The notes beneath the pieces are model-generated. The model did not search any database. It was not told the origin of the DNA and saw only the letters and a list, made by a program, of their open reading frames with translations. From Myrica gale (taxonomy: Eukaryota > Streptophyta > Magnoliopsida > Fagales > Myricaceae): a stretch of DNA of 64,000 nt. The stretch is from positions 24,143,271 to 24,207,270 of the forward strand of contig OZ005608.1 in assembly GCA_963930655.1 (NCBI GenBank), written 5' to 3'. How positions within the stretch are numbered: the stretch's first letter is position 1; the number at the start of each line of letters is the position of its first letter. The translations under genes were made by a program, and so were the position numbers. Below, piece after piece: positions 1 to 10,658 of this stretch.

Positions 1-450
1 AAAGGCCTTTCTCCGCACCATAAATCATGCCAAAACCTGACGCTAAGACCACACCCCACCACGAAACGAATGTTCCCACAAAAGAAGGTCCATCCATTGC
101 TTATGTACTTCCACAGGCTCACACCATAGGAACTATGGCTCAAATGGGTTCTCCAGCCTCTTGGAACGCTGCCATACTTATCCTCAATAACAACCCGCCA
201 CAAACTATCTCTTTCCAAGGCAAAACGCCACAACCACTTGCTCAACAAAGCTCTATTGAGCGAATGAAGTCTCCTTAAACCCAGCCCTCCGCAACTCAAT
301 GGAGAGCAAACCCTCCCATTTGACAAGATGAAACTTGTGCTCGAGTCCATCGCCCCCCCACAAAAAGGTCTTTTGGATCTTCTCCAATCTTTTGGCAACC
401 CCCAAAGGAATAGGAAAGAGAGACAAAAAATAGGTTGGGAGGCTAGAGAG
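1..450 (-). mobile_element. LINE reverse transcriptase 3' segment, inverted half
   Basis: Read on the minus strand from about 450 down to 1, this encodes with frame breaks the thumb/connection part of a plant LINE (non-LTR retrotransposon) reverse transcriptase. Visible pieces are [50 protein letters not shown] and VRFWHDLWCGERPF. In an intact element this peptide directly precedes the zf-RVT domain in the same orientation, but here that domain lies at 456-1250 on the opposite strand. The two halves face away from each other, so this half has been inverted. The window edge cuts it at base 1. It is a non-functional relic. Confidence 0.8.
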
Positions 451-455
451 AGGAA

Positions 456-1250
456 GACGAATCCGGTCATGGGGTGTGGAATATCCAGTTTACTAGAACC
501 GCTAACGATTGGGAGATTGAAGATTTTTCAGCTTTCTACTCATTGTTGTACTCTATGGTTCTTAGGAGAAGGGATGAAGATAAATTGTTGCGGCAAGGTA
601 CTGAGAATGGGGTCTTCTCAGTTAAGTCCTCGTATGGGCTGATTGTTGGGGGTTCTGGCGAGATCTTTCCGTGGAGGCAAATCTGGAAGGTCGTTGTCCC
701 GCCTCGAGTGTCGTTCTTTGTGTGGGAAGCGGCTCATGGGAAGGTTTTAACCATTGACAATTTAAGGAGGAGGGGGTTATGCTTGATAAATTGGTGCTTT
801 CTTTGTAAGAATGAAGGGGAGTCTGTGGATCATGTGCTTATCCATTGCTTGGTCGCTAGAGAGTTGTGGGTGCACGTGCTTAGCATCGTTAACTATCCTT
901 GGGTGATGCCTAAGAGGGTGGGAGGGGTGTTGAAGTGTTGGAAGAGAAAGTTCGACAATCCTTTGGCGTTGGCTGTGTGGAAAATGATTCCATTATGCAT
1001 TTGGTGGAGCCTCTGGAGGGAAAGGAATGGACGCTGCTTTGAAGATGTGGGACTCTCCTTAGAATGTTTGAAGGGAAATCTGATGCAGACCTTGTTTCTG
1101 TGGGCTAATGGGGTGTTGGGTTCCCCTTTTGTAGACTTCAGCGATTTTATTAGTTTCCTTGCTTGCTTGTTGTAGCTGGTTCAGTACAGTCTTTGTACTG
1201 TTCCGTTTCCTTTTATTTTAATAAAGCTTTTCTTACTTATAAAAAAAAAA
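456..1250 (+). mobile_element. LINE 3' end with zf-RVT domain and poly-A tail
   Basis: A 233-codon open stretch (474-1175) matches the zinc-binding zf-RVT region at the C-terminus of plant LINE reverse transcriptases: [60 protein letters not shown]-like text, then WCFLCKNEGESVDHVLIHC with the Cys/His spacing of the domain. The 3' UTR follows (CAGTCTTTGTACTG, ATAAAGC) and ends in an A-run at about 1241-1250, as expected for target-primed reverse transcription. The neighbouring reverse-transcriptase half is inverted (1-450), so the element is broken. Confidence 0.85.
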
Positions 1251-1954
1251 ATTAAAGAGTTTAATGTCAAACTTTGGTAAGTACATCGCATAATATAAGT
1301 CAAGAGGTCGAGATTCTACCACAAATTTTTTTAAATCAATGTATTAGTTTAAGAGTTTTTATGAAATGTTAACAAATTGTCTAATTTTCTAAAATTGACA
1401 AATCACTATTAAATTTATACCATGCTTGCAAAATCAGTCACTCAATTACATTTTAGTTCGAATTTCTAATACATTTTAGTTCAAAAATTCAGATAGAGTC
1501 ATCACGCTTGACCAGCATTTGACAAGCGCTCGAGCGCCTTTTGAAAAAATTCAGACAGAGTCATCACGTTTGACTAGCGTTAGACAAGCGCTCAGTGCAA
1601 CTTTCAGACAGAAACATAAGCGCTCGACGAGCGTTTGACCCGCGCTCAAGCGCCTTAAAAAATTGCTGAATTTTTGGATTTTCCTTGTGAAACCAATGGA
1701 AACCCTACTAGGTTTTAACATGTTTTAAAATTGTTATTGATTTGTTAATTAGAGGGAAAACACATATTCTCCCCTCTAAGTGTTGTTAGGGTCTAAACTG
1801 GATTTTTCAAAAGATAATAGTTTCTACTTACAGTGACGTCTCTATTACTTTGGACTTTAAATTCTCATATTATATTTTAAGATGATCTTTAATTTTATTG
1901 ATTTTGGAATTTAGATTTCATTAGTTTAGATTTTATTGATATGTGATTAATGGA
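1251..1954. other. AT-rich intergenic DNA
   Basis: No gene is visible. There is a short degenerate direct repeat at about 1483-1660 built on AAAATTCAGACAGAGTCATCACG and GACAAGCGCTC-like units, repeated two to three times. The rest is AT-rich sequence with no recognised domain in any frame. Confidence 0.5.
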
Positions 1955-2160
1955 AAAAAAAAATACATTGGGTCAAGTGCGTAAAATGCTAAAAAATGGC
2001 TCAATATTAATGTAGGATAACCGGAAACCGCCACCGCTAGGGCCGGTTTTTGCCCTTAACGGTGTAGGTGTAGGTGGCAATTTTTTCAAAACCGGCCTAC
2101 CCGGTGTAGGTGCCGGTTTTGGCCAAAACCGGCACCTACACTGGGGTTGTGCAGCCCTGA
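1955..2160. repeat. hAT-like subterminal repeat end, family 1
   Basis: A GC-rich, self-complementary stretch full of AACCGG/CCGGTT-type words ends in GTGCAGCCCTGA, like the TAGGGCTG...CAGCCCTA termini of the hAT-type elements elsewhere in this window. The AT-rich lead-in (GGTCAAGTGCGTAAAATGC) and body are clearly related to 55741-55911, so they are two copies of one family. The opposite terminus and a target duplication were not found, so this is probably a truncated end. It abuts a LINE fragment on its right. Confidence 0.55.
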
Positions 2161-2801
2161 GTCGTTCTATGATTATCTTTCTGGTGGTGATAGTTTTGAT
2201 TCTTTCCCTTGGCGTGGGGTTTGGAAGGCCAAAGTCTCTATTCATGTGTCTTTCTTTGTCTGGGAGGCTACTCATGGGCGGATATTGACTATTGATAATC
2301 TCAGAAGGAGGAGTGTTTATGTCACATAGTGGTGTTATATGTGTAAGGGTGATGGTGAATCTGTTAATCACTTGTTATTGCACTGACCGGTTGCTAGAGG
2401 CCTTTGGATGTCTGTCCTTGGTACTTTGAATGTTCATTGGATTATGCTTGAAAGGGTGGCAGATGTCCTATCTTGTTGGGGACGCAAGTTTGTGGATCCG
2501 TCAGCCACTGTAATTTGGAGGATGATTCATGCGTGTATTTCGTGGTGCATTTGAAGGGTGCGGAATAAAAGGTGTTTCGAGGATTCATCTACGACGCTTG
2601 TGAGCTTGGAGGGAAATGTGTTTCATTCTCTTTTCCTTTGGGCTAATGCTTTGTTGGTGGGTCGTTTCCTGGACTATTTTGATTTTTTTAGTTTTTTCAT
2701 TTGTATGCTTCTAGTGATATTGGTACAGTCTTTGTACTGTTTTCACCCATTTCTTTTTCCTTTATTAATAATACTGCTCTTACTTATCAAAAACAAAAAA
2801 G
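2161..2801 (+). mobile_element. Degenerate LINE zf-RVT fragment
   Basis: This is a second, more decayed copy of the LINE 3' end seen at 456-1250. Recognisable pieces are PWRGVWKAKV, HVSFFVWEATHGRILTIDN, a stop-broken WCYMCKGDGESVNHLLLH, RNKRCFEDSS and SLFLWANALL. It ends with a similar 3' UTR (TACAGTCTTTGTACTG, then TTACTTATC and an A-rich tail at about 2790-2801). In-frame stops rule out function. The 5' side is cut off by the hAT-like repeat end. Confidence 0.75.
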
Positions 2802-3397
2802 TATAGCGGCCGCTTACAGAGTAGACTACTAGTGAGTAGAATCTTACAAAGTAATAGTGGTTGATATAAAAAAAGGCAACTTGGGGATTTAGAAGGGTCG
2901 ATCATGTTGAGCTGCAGGCCACCATAAAGGTGCTTCTTTTTTTGGTTGGATTTGCCATAGGCTGGGAAAGAGTAGAGAAAGTACTTTTGCTTTTCTTCTG
3001 TTTCAAGTTTGGCCTTTCGCATAGTGGAACTGTAGCAGGAAATAATTGTATCATGAAGACAAATAACAATACTGATTTTGCTCTTTGCAGTTGAGACTAC
3101 AAACCTTACTCTCATCATAAAAGGAAAAAGAACAAGAACCAAAAGAGAGAGAAAATGGAAAAACTTTTGGCATTTTAAATTAGGGTATAATTCTTCTGAT
3201 TGAGAAAGTATTCATCGGGTACACAGAATATAAAAGGTTAAAGCCACAAGGTAGTTTTTTTTCCTGTTCAGTGTTTTTTTGTTTTTTGTTTTCAGTTTAA
3301 TCCCTATGAATTTTCAAGTTTATTCTACGGATATATGAGGGAATTAAGGCTGCAACTGAATCATGCTGATTTCTGGCATCGATCTCTTTCTATGCAG
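2802..3397. other. Intergenic or intronic DNA
   Basis: No exon is recognised. The last bases (pyrimidine-rich, ending TCTATGCAG at 3389-3397) are a good splice acceptor for the TRM5-like exon that follows, so at least the right part was probably intron. Confidence 0.4.
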
Positions 3398-3468
3398 GAA
3401 TTGGAATTCAAGGCTTGCAACTGAAAGACAAAGGCTTCTGAGTTGCTTTACACGCAATGATGTTGTTT

Positions 3469-4712
3469 GTATGTTTCAATCTTAGTCTCCTATTTTTTTA
3501 ATAAGTAAATCAGTTTTTTAAATAGAGGAGAATGTTCCAGTACACGGGGAGTATATCGAAGCAATTCCTAAGGAATTTCAATCTGAAGTTCGAAAGGGAA
3601 TGAGATCGATAAATTCCTTCAATAGTCTGACTATTTCTTCTTTCAAAATTCAACACATAAGGCACATCCCAATAAGCTTCCAGTTTTTTCCACTCTCAGA
3701 ATGACTAGAATTCCTATCCAACAAGGAAACATATAAACCACCTTTCTTGTCATATTTTCTTGATTTGGAAATGATATTCCTGAAGATCGACTTTAAACAC
3801 AACTATCCTGTTCTAAAATGACCAACTTGCTTTTGATCTGTTTGTGGATTTTGCTTACTTAGGTTTATCATTTGTTTTATTTTGATATCTGTGACCATTA
3901 GATTCGAGCAACTCAGATATTTTTTAGGGTTATCGCGGATCTATTCTTCTATACGGTAAATCCCACACCACCAGGACACCGATTCTCCTTATTTTTTCGA
4001 GCCCCCCATGTTGTGACTTCGACTTTAAGTATGATGAATGAGTGGAAAGATCTTTATAGAAGCCTCTGTCCAATCCAACCAAAGAGTTAGTATCTAAAAA
4101 AAAAGATATATATTAGATATATTTTAGATAAGGGGGAGAACTTCGAGTTTTTTCAGAAAAGACTTGCTGCAGATAGAATAGGTTTTTCCACTGTTTGATG
4201 AAAAGCCCTATCAAGAAGAAGGATACATTCATTTTTTGAATCAACTGATAGTTGGAAACTGGGCATCCCAGTTGTAGAAAGGAAGCAGACTAGTGAGAAT
4301 ACCAAAGACAACTACAGGATCTTCTTTTCTGGCTGTGAGTGGGGGAAAGGGATCTGTTTGTGGTATGTAAATAATCACGATAGCTTGCACAGATGAGAAT
4401 AACTACCTTCAGAAGATTGACAACTTAAATACACAGATTATGGATTTCTACTCATTAGATTTGGTAGCATAGCTCTTAGTAAGCATGGATCAGAAAAGCT
4501 TTATTTTTTAGAGAGATTCCGGTAGCTTTCTTGGTTGTTTGATTGAGATCTGATGTTGGTGATAGGGATGAAGGTAGAATGAATTCCTAATTGATCTCCC
4601 ATTTATGTGGCATTAAGGCAGAGATACATTGCGCAGGCATTCCACAGGATTAGTATTTTTGAAAATAGACTTTCGTGCTTTTTGTGACAAACCTTGTATG
4701 CCAATTTTCTAG
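3469..4712. other. Unassigned sequence inside the TRM5 relic
   Basis: In a working TRM5 gene this interval would hold one or two exons for the methyltransferase core. I find none. The sequence is AT-rich with no repeat I can name, so it is either an expanded intron or DNA that replaced the core exons. Confidence 0.4.
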
Positions 4713-5046
4713 ATCTTTACCATGGATGAGAGGAGGTTCATCCAGGCTATATTTGCAAGTGAGAAAGCTAAGGGAATCACACAAGTGGTGATGAATTTGC
4801 CAAATGATGCTGTGGAGTATCTAGGTTTGCTGTCAATTTTCATTCTCATTCCTTCTTATTTTGGGGAGTAAAAATATCAGATTACAAGATTTGCGTATTC
4901 AGTTTGGCTTATTAAAGTTAGTAGTATAACACTTGGGGAATTTCAAGAATCATGCAACCTGTTAAAATGACCAGCAGATTCATAAACTGTTAAGTTTGTT
5001 GGCTTCTGAAGTGAATGTATTTGTTCCTTCCATCTTTAGTTTATCT

Positions 5047-5743
5047 TAGGGGTGAAAATCGACCCCTCGGTTCGGTTTTCAGCCCCAACCGAGAACCGAA
5101 CCGATGGGGTTGGTTCTTGTAAATTCCCAACCGACAGCCTAACCGTCGGTTGGGAGAACCGGCCGGGCCGACCAGGTTCGATGGTAGCCCGGTTCGGTCG
5201 GCGTGAGAGAGATAGAGAGAGAAAGAAAGGAGGACGACGTGGGAGGGGAAGGGAGAGACGACATGGGAGCTGGGAGCAGTGGGGGGGAGACGACATGCAG
5301 TGGGGGAGGGAGACGACATGCAGTGGGGGAGGGAGGGAGAGACGATGAGCAGGGGAGGGAGAGAGAGAGAGGACGTGGGAGCTAGGAGCAGTGGGGGGGA
5401 GACGACATGCAGTGGGAGGGGGAGGGAGAGACGACAAGCAGGGGAGGGAGGGAGAGAGTGGGGTGGAGACGACGTGGGAGGCTGGGAGTAGTGGGGGGGA
5501 GACATGGGAGGCTGGGAGTAGGGGGAGAGACGACGTCGTCTCCCCCTATGTAAACATATAATTTAATTTTTTTAAAAAATATATATAAATATAATGTGAA
5601 AATTACTAAAATGCCATCAGTTCGGTTCTGTTGAAAAATGGGCCGACAGCCGAACCGGGTTGGGCCCAAAATCGACCGGCCCAGTCGGTTTCGGGCTGGT
5701 TTGGTCGGCCCGGTCGGTTTCGGCCCATCTCTGAACAGCCCTA
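5047..5743. mobile_element. Non-autonomous hAT element in TRM5 intron
   Basis: The ends are TAGGGGTGAAAATCG (5047) and GAACAGCCCTA (to 5743), flanked by a perfect 8-bp direct repeat GTTTATCT at 5039-5046 and 5744-5751, the hAT superfamily signature. Subterminal regions of about 130 bp are packed with complementary GGTTCGGT / ACCGAACC words. The middle (about 5200-5540) is a purine-rich GAGA/GGGGAGACGAC tract with internal direct repeats that creates spurious open frames on both strands. No transposase is present. Insertion was into the intron between TRM5 blocks B and C. Confidence 0.88.
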
Positions 5744-6163
5744 GTTTATCTTGACTCGTGTTCTCTCTCTCTCAATCTCTCTCAAAAGATGGATTTAGGG
5801 GAATATTCAGAAGTAGACCCAACAGTGGAGATTTTACTTTCCCGATGATCCATGTCTATGGATTCTCCAAAGCTGAAGATCCAGAGTTTGACTTTCACGA
5901 GATCTGTTCTGCAATCTCAAAAAACACACGTCTTATTTGGTGGGCTATTTAAACAGAATCCATGGCTTTCCGACTGGAATACACCTTCCCTCATTCTTTT
6001 CTTGAACAACTGAATGCAGCGGATAAGAATTGCATTGTCGGAGGTGGCAGTTAATGTAGAAATGCGGAGAGTACGCCTTGCTGCACCAGGAAAGTGGATG
6101 CTATGTGCCTCTTTTATCCTCCCCGAGACTCTAGCTTTTGCAGATAGTACACTGGATATGTAA

Positions 6164-9100
6164 AAAGCTGAGGTTAGGCAAACCCAAGTTTCACATTTAC
6201 GATTTATGTGATTATCAATCCGAAAGATCTATATAGGGCCTATATGTATGTATATTTATTTATAAGGAATTGTTATTGATTATACTCTTGTCTACCTTAT
6301 GGGAAAAAAAGACCAGAGAAGCTCATTGGACTTCATGCCAAAGTGGTTTCCTCACCTTTACCCAGCATTTCTTTTTACCCTTCTGCCTACTGTAGGAATA
6401 ATGCCAAAGAGAGTACTGTAGGAATAATGCCAAAGAGAGAGAAAGTTGGAAACAAAACTTCATGACAAAAATAAAAGAAGTTTGGTAGGCCCTAAATGGG
6501 TATTGACGATTATCATGTCCCAGTTTTGTTATATCTATCTTAGCCCCCTTCGTGCAAGTTCTCTTCAATGCTGAGAAAGGAACTTTTTTTTTTTTTTCTA
6601 ATTGGCTTGAGTGACAATCTCTGGCAACTTCTTGACCACTTAATACCTGGACAGCAGGAAGGTGATAAAGCAGGACTGTGGGCCTAGGAAGCATTGAAGA
6701 AAACAGTGAGCGAGAAATTAGCACTGTGAAGGATTAGTGCGAGATTACTGTATAAAGGTAGGCTCTGTTAGATCTGTTAAGCTGATGGATGAGTGTTCAT
6801 AAGTAAGTACGAATGTTAATATTTGGTGCCCAACTAGGGAAAATTAAAAGAAAAAGTAAAAGACGTGCTGAAACTTGAAATACCACAAAAAAACCCCCAA
6901 ATTATATCAGCGGTTGCAGGGTTGCACAGTGATACGTACACCCAGACACCTCAAAGACATATTTCGCTTTAATGTGAAGTCTTTGTTTTGTGTTGTCTTT
7001 TTGGCAGGGGCAGCACAACTAACAGACGATGGTGACCTCTTTATGCAAAACGCACCCATGTGTACATAAATGCTAAAGACACCGGATATTTGATACTCAG
7101 ATCTGTACTCCTTGGATGGTCCAGATTATCCCTAACATCTGCGTGCTGCCCATCATGTCCCTCCATAAAATCTTACAGTAAGATATGTACTACAGCATAT
7201 ATCTGTTTCGCCCCCACAAGCCATGTCATATGGGAACTCTCATCGATACTGTGGAGGACGAGATAGTCCATTTGGTTAGGGTAGGTGAGGGCAACATGGT
7301 AAAAGTGAGTTGGGAGGAACAGAGTGATGAGAATGAAAGCAAATCTCAGTTCAGATTGAGATCTATATAATGATATCTTTCCTGTGGTCCAAATCCAAAT
7401 ACGATAGGTTAGGAAGGGGTGGGGGATCTCTTGCCGTTTTGTACAAATATAGTTAGCTCCTTCACAAGCAGCATAAAGCCATAGCTAACAGTTACTCCAA
7501 CTGCTACATTCTTTATAGCAACCTTTAGGATACATAAAAACAAATGCTTACCTGCTGAGGGCTCACTCATTTTAAACCCCATGAGGTCCACACAATGGAG
7601 GAGGAGCTTGGAAGAAAAATAAAGATATTTTTTCTTTTGCTGCAACCATGGCTTATTAGTTTTTTTTTAGGCAACTGGTGGAACGGGACTTAGTTTGGGC
7701 GTGAGATGATCCCCACGAGAACGAACCATATGTGTGTGTGCAAAAATTCTGGTGGAAACCGGAAGTCCGGAAATTCTGGTACCCACCCTTAAACAGGACA
7801 GACCCCCTATACATAATGCACGACTCCCACCAATCATTCAATGCATGGCACGATCTGCTTCCCAGACCTCAAGAATCCACCGTGTCCGTCCAAACCCAGA
7901 AACCCTCTAATTGCATAGTTAGCACGGCAACCCAAAAGGCTACCTCCCCACGTGTCAGCCCAGCACCAGCCACTCCCCAGCATCTTCACAAGTGCCGAAT
8001 CCCACCTTCAGATGCTCTCCAATCCTCTCCCCCATGCCCTTTCCCCAGCCGCCTATTTTCCGTACACACATCTCTCTCTCTAGCTCTGTCCGCCTTCTCG
8101 TACTTCACAACCCAATGTTGGTCCCCCATCTGGCACGTAGTGGAGAGGGTCCACCGCGGGTGGGACCCATGGCTGTAATCTTTACAGATCCTTTATAAGA
8201 AGACCAAGTCTGCATAGGATTTTGATAATGAAGGGTACTGCTGCCTTTAGGACCTTTGATTCCTGTTTCATGGTCGCGGTCTGGGGAAGATCAAGGCCCG
8301 TAAAGGGAAAGTGGAGTCCGGATGGATGGCGTGGGTTGCCTTGATTGGTTAAAATCATCACCATTGGCATTTCGTGGCCTGGAGGCCGGCGCGAATTCGT
8401 ACACCCTACATGCCGTTAGGGCACGTGGGATCGTGTTTTGACGAGCCTTTTGGTTGGTCACGAGGTTTGGCCTTTAATCCAAAGCCCTCCTCCTCCTGTT
8501 TGACTTGAGATATTTGGCAAGGAGATCATGATTTGCCTGCATCTTTTGTGTGCGCAGCAGAAGATACATGGCGTTTTGGCACTCTTCAACTGCAAGCTTC
8601 GGCGATAGGTTGCATGCAGGGTAGAGGTAACCTAGATTATAGATACGACTGTGGCCGGTTTGAACGCCCTATAGGCGTGAGGAATCAGCGGACCAATTGG
8701 GCTTGTAAAGGCTAGATTTGAGCATTTAAAATCAAATCTTTAAGGTCTGGTGAGTGAAGCTCATGATGTTGTGTCTTAAATGCTGTGTTAATTAATGAAG
8801 GTTGTGGTTTGACCTAGCTATTTGAGTTAATGGGGTACTCAGACATTATATACCTAGCTAGTTCAACAATATTCCTTAGGTGACAAGAGCTACTGACGTG
8901 TTTGGATCATGATTGCTTTGTACTTAATAAATTGTTGGACTAGGTACTCCAAACTTGGTACACTTGAATGAGTGTTCGATTTTTAAACGCTCTAAAAAAA
9001 TTGCCTCATTTATTGGGCACATTAATTACCTCTTTTTCCTTATTTTCTCTAATTTAATCAGGAACAATTCAATGTGAACTTCCACACTTTTTGTTTTTTG

Positions 9101-10467
9101 GGTGGTCCAAGTTGAGCATGTCAAGATGACCAACTCAGCCCGATATATATATGGGTATTTCATATAGGTAATTCTTGCTTATAGTCTAAGAAAATTCTAG
9201 ATTGGACAACTTTTTTTGTATCGTGTACCTTCTCATAAGATATATGGATAGAAAACGTATATATATGCTTTGATAATTAAGTAACCTCAGACCATGTGAT
9301 CAATTGACATATCTTCATTTTACCCATTATCATGTCTCTATGTCATAAGACATTGTTGGCCATGAACTGATATCGCAGATCATGGTAAATGGAATGTAGC
9401 ATGCATTAAGTGAACATCACAGTCAAATTCCAATATCCTTTTGAAGAAAGTGTCCTATCTATGGTTGCTCAAAATAGCTGGTTATTTTCATACTAGAAGC
9501 TACCACATGGGATCGGCTTTTTGGTATTTCCATATATGTATGAAGAAGTTATCATTGCAAGCCTAGCTACACCGTAGGCTGATCACATATTCATGACCAA
9601 ATCTTGCCCTACATGATTGGCCACAAGTTTATAGATGTACGTTCCATGTATCCCTAGACCCACTTGAAAAGCTTGTTATCCTCTGGTCATGGTCATGTGC
9701 TTGATCTCAACCTGATCCCCATGATCAGAAGATCATGACCATTTAAGTAATTCGGGCATGCATAAATTCAAGTGCAAAATTCCAAACCCCTTGCTTATAT
9801 AATTAAAAGCAAAGCCCAGCTTTTTTCATATGCAGTACTATTTACAAAACCCTAATGATTTTTACACTTATTTTGCTAAAACTGAGTCTGCCACAAACCA
9901 CAATGCAATCTGCTTGCTTATTTTGGCACCTCACCGCGGGACAATGCCCCAAAGTTCCGACCACGCCTGGAACGTACCGGCCATCCGGCTCAGACCATGA
10001 CAAGTGTCTGGGTGCAGCATCTCATGGAAGCCAAGCCATCACGCATATACCAGGAGCGTGCACAATGTCTACCAGCTTGAGTCAATGAGTTCCAGTTTTA
10101 GTACTGAGGGGGGAATACACGCTCGATGAAATGGAGTAGGTTTATCCGTTCTTGTACAAATGACTACAAATTTCTCTGGAAGGAGACGAGGTTCTAAGTT
10201 CTCGCTCGTTTCACTTCTTCCAGGGCAGCTTGTTTGCTATTTTTGCACAGAGCTCTCCGAAGAACAACTGAGGTTAGCACATGGGGTGTGGAAATAGTGA
10301 CAACATGTACGAAATTATCTAACTGACTGGAGAACAAAATACAAAACACAAACGCAGAGTAGCATAGACATAGACATAGAGCCATGCCCTTTTAGCATTT
10401 CCCACAGGTAGTTCTGCTTGGTTCACTGCCACACCTTCTCTCTCTTTCACTGCACATGCACACTTTG
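6164..10467. other. Long intergenic region, no supported gene
   Basis: About 4.3 kb between the TRM5 relic and the SPL-type gene. Contents seen: a 26-bp tandem duplication at 6388-6439; short open frames at 6875-7370, 7732-8198 and 9855-10088 without recognisable domains or reliable gene structure; and pyrimidine-rich CT clusters near 8060-8110. The right part contains whatever distal promoter the downstream SPL-like gene uses. Confidence 0.5.
6388..6439. repeat. 26-bp tandem duplication
   Basis: Two adjacent copies of a 26-base unit beginning TACTGTAGGAATAATG, at 6388-6413 and 6414-6439, identical by eye. Confidence 0.85.
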
Positions 10468-10485
10468 CTCTCTCTCTCTCTCTCA
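10468..10485 (+). promoter_or_regulatory. (CT)n tract in presumed 5' UTR of SPL-like gene
   Basis: A (CT)9-type run lies about 170-190 bases upstream of the ATG at 10659, among further pyrimidine-rich sequence (10434-10500). Such tracts are common in plant leaders and core promoters (Y-patch / GAGA-type). No clear TATA box was found nearby, so the start of transcription is not assigned. Confidence 0.35.
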
Positions 10486-10658
10486 CTGTGTGTCTTTCTA
10501 AGCAAAACCTACTGACCATACCATCTATTCCAGTCTTATAAGCCCAAAAGCGAATCTCTCCCTCCCACTCAACAATCTTTACCACTCTGAATTTCTGAGA
10601 GTACCGACTCTTGTTTGCTCTCTTACGGCCTCTTAACAGAAAGAAACCAATATTCTCA

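Larger units (their letters stand above)
3398..6163 (+). pseudogene. TRM5-like tRNA (guanine-N1)-methyltransferase, 3' remnant
   Basis: Four exon-like blocks match the C-terminal half of plant TRM5/Met-10+ proteins, which methylate N1 of guanosine-37 in tRNA. Block A (3398-3468) encodes WNSRLATERQRLLSCFTRND and ends at donor GTATGT. Block B (4713-4824) encodes MDERRFIQAIF and TQVVMNLPNDAVEYL, the catalytic NLP motif region. Block C (5789-5901) encodes FRGIFRSRPNSGDF and FPMIHVYGFSKAEDPEFDFH. Block D (6020-6163) encodes RIRIALSEVAVNVEMRRVRL, APGKWMLCASFILP and ends TAA. The exons between A and B that should carry the SAM-binding loop and an ANDLNP-type segment are not recognisable in 3469-4712, no 5' exons are seen in 1-3397, and the donor after block C reads AT instead of GT. 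A hAT element sits in the B-C intron. I call it a pseudogene; a diverged gene with exons I missed is less likely. Confidence 0.7.

Noticed and set aside
3469..4712. Organelle DNA insertion inside the TRM5 relic
   Set aside because: Some stretches looked organelle-like at first, but no known chloroplast or mitochondrial gene could be read.
5036..5669. Several overlapping open frames on both strands rich in Ser/Pro or Arg/Gly/Glu
   Set aside because: They are translations of the purine-rich tract inside the hAT element; no start context, domain or codon signal.
7732..8198. 148-codon Pro/Ser-rich frame
   Set aside because: No recognisable domain, no splice or promoter support, and overlapping frames are equally long; left as intergenic.
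9855..10088. 77-codon frame upstream of the SPL-like gene
   Set aside because: Starts plausibly but matches nothing I know; could be noncoding RNA or chance.
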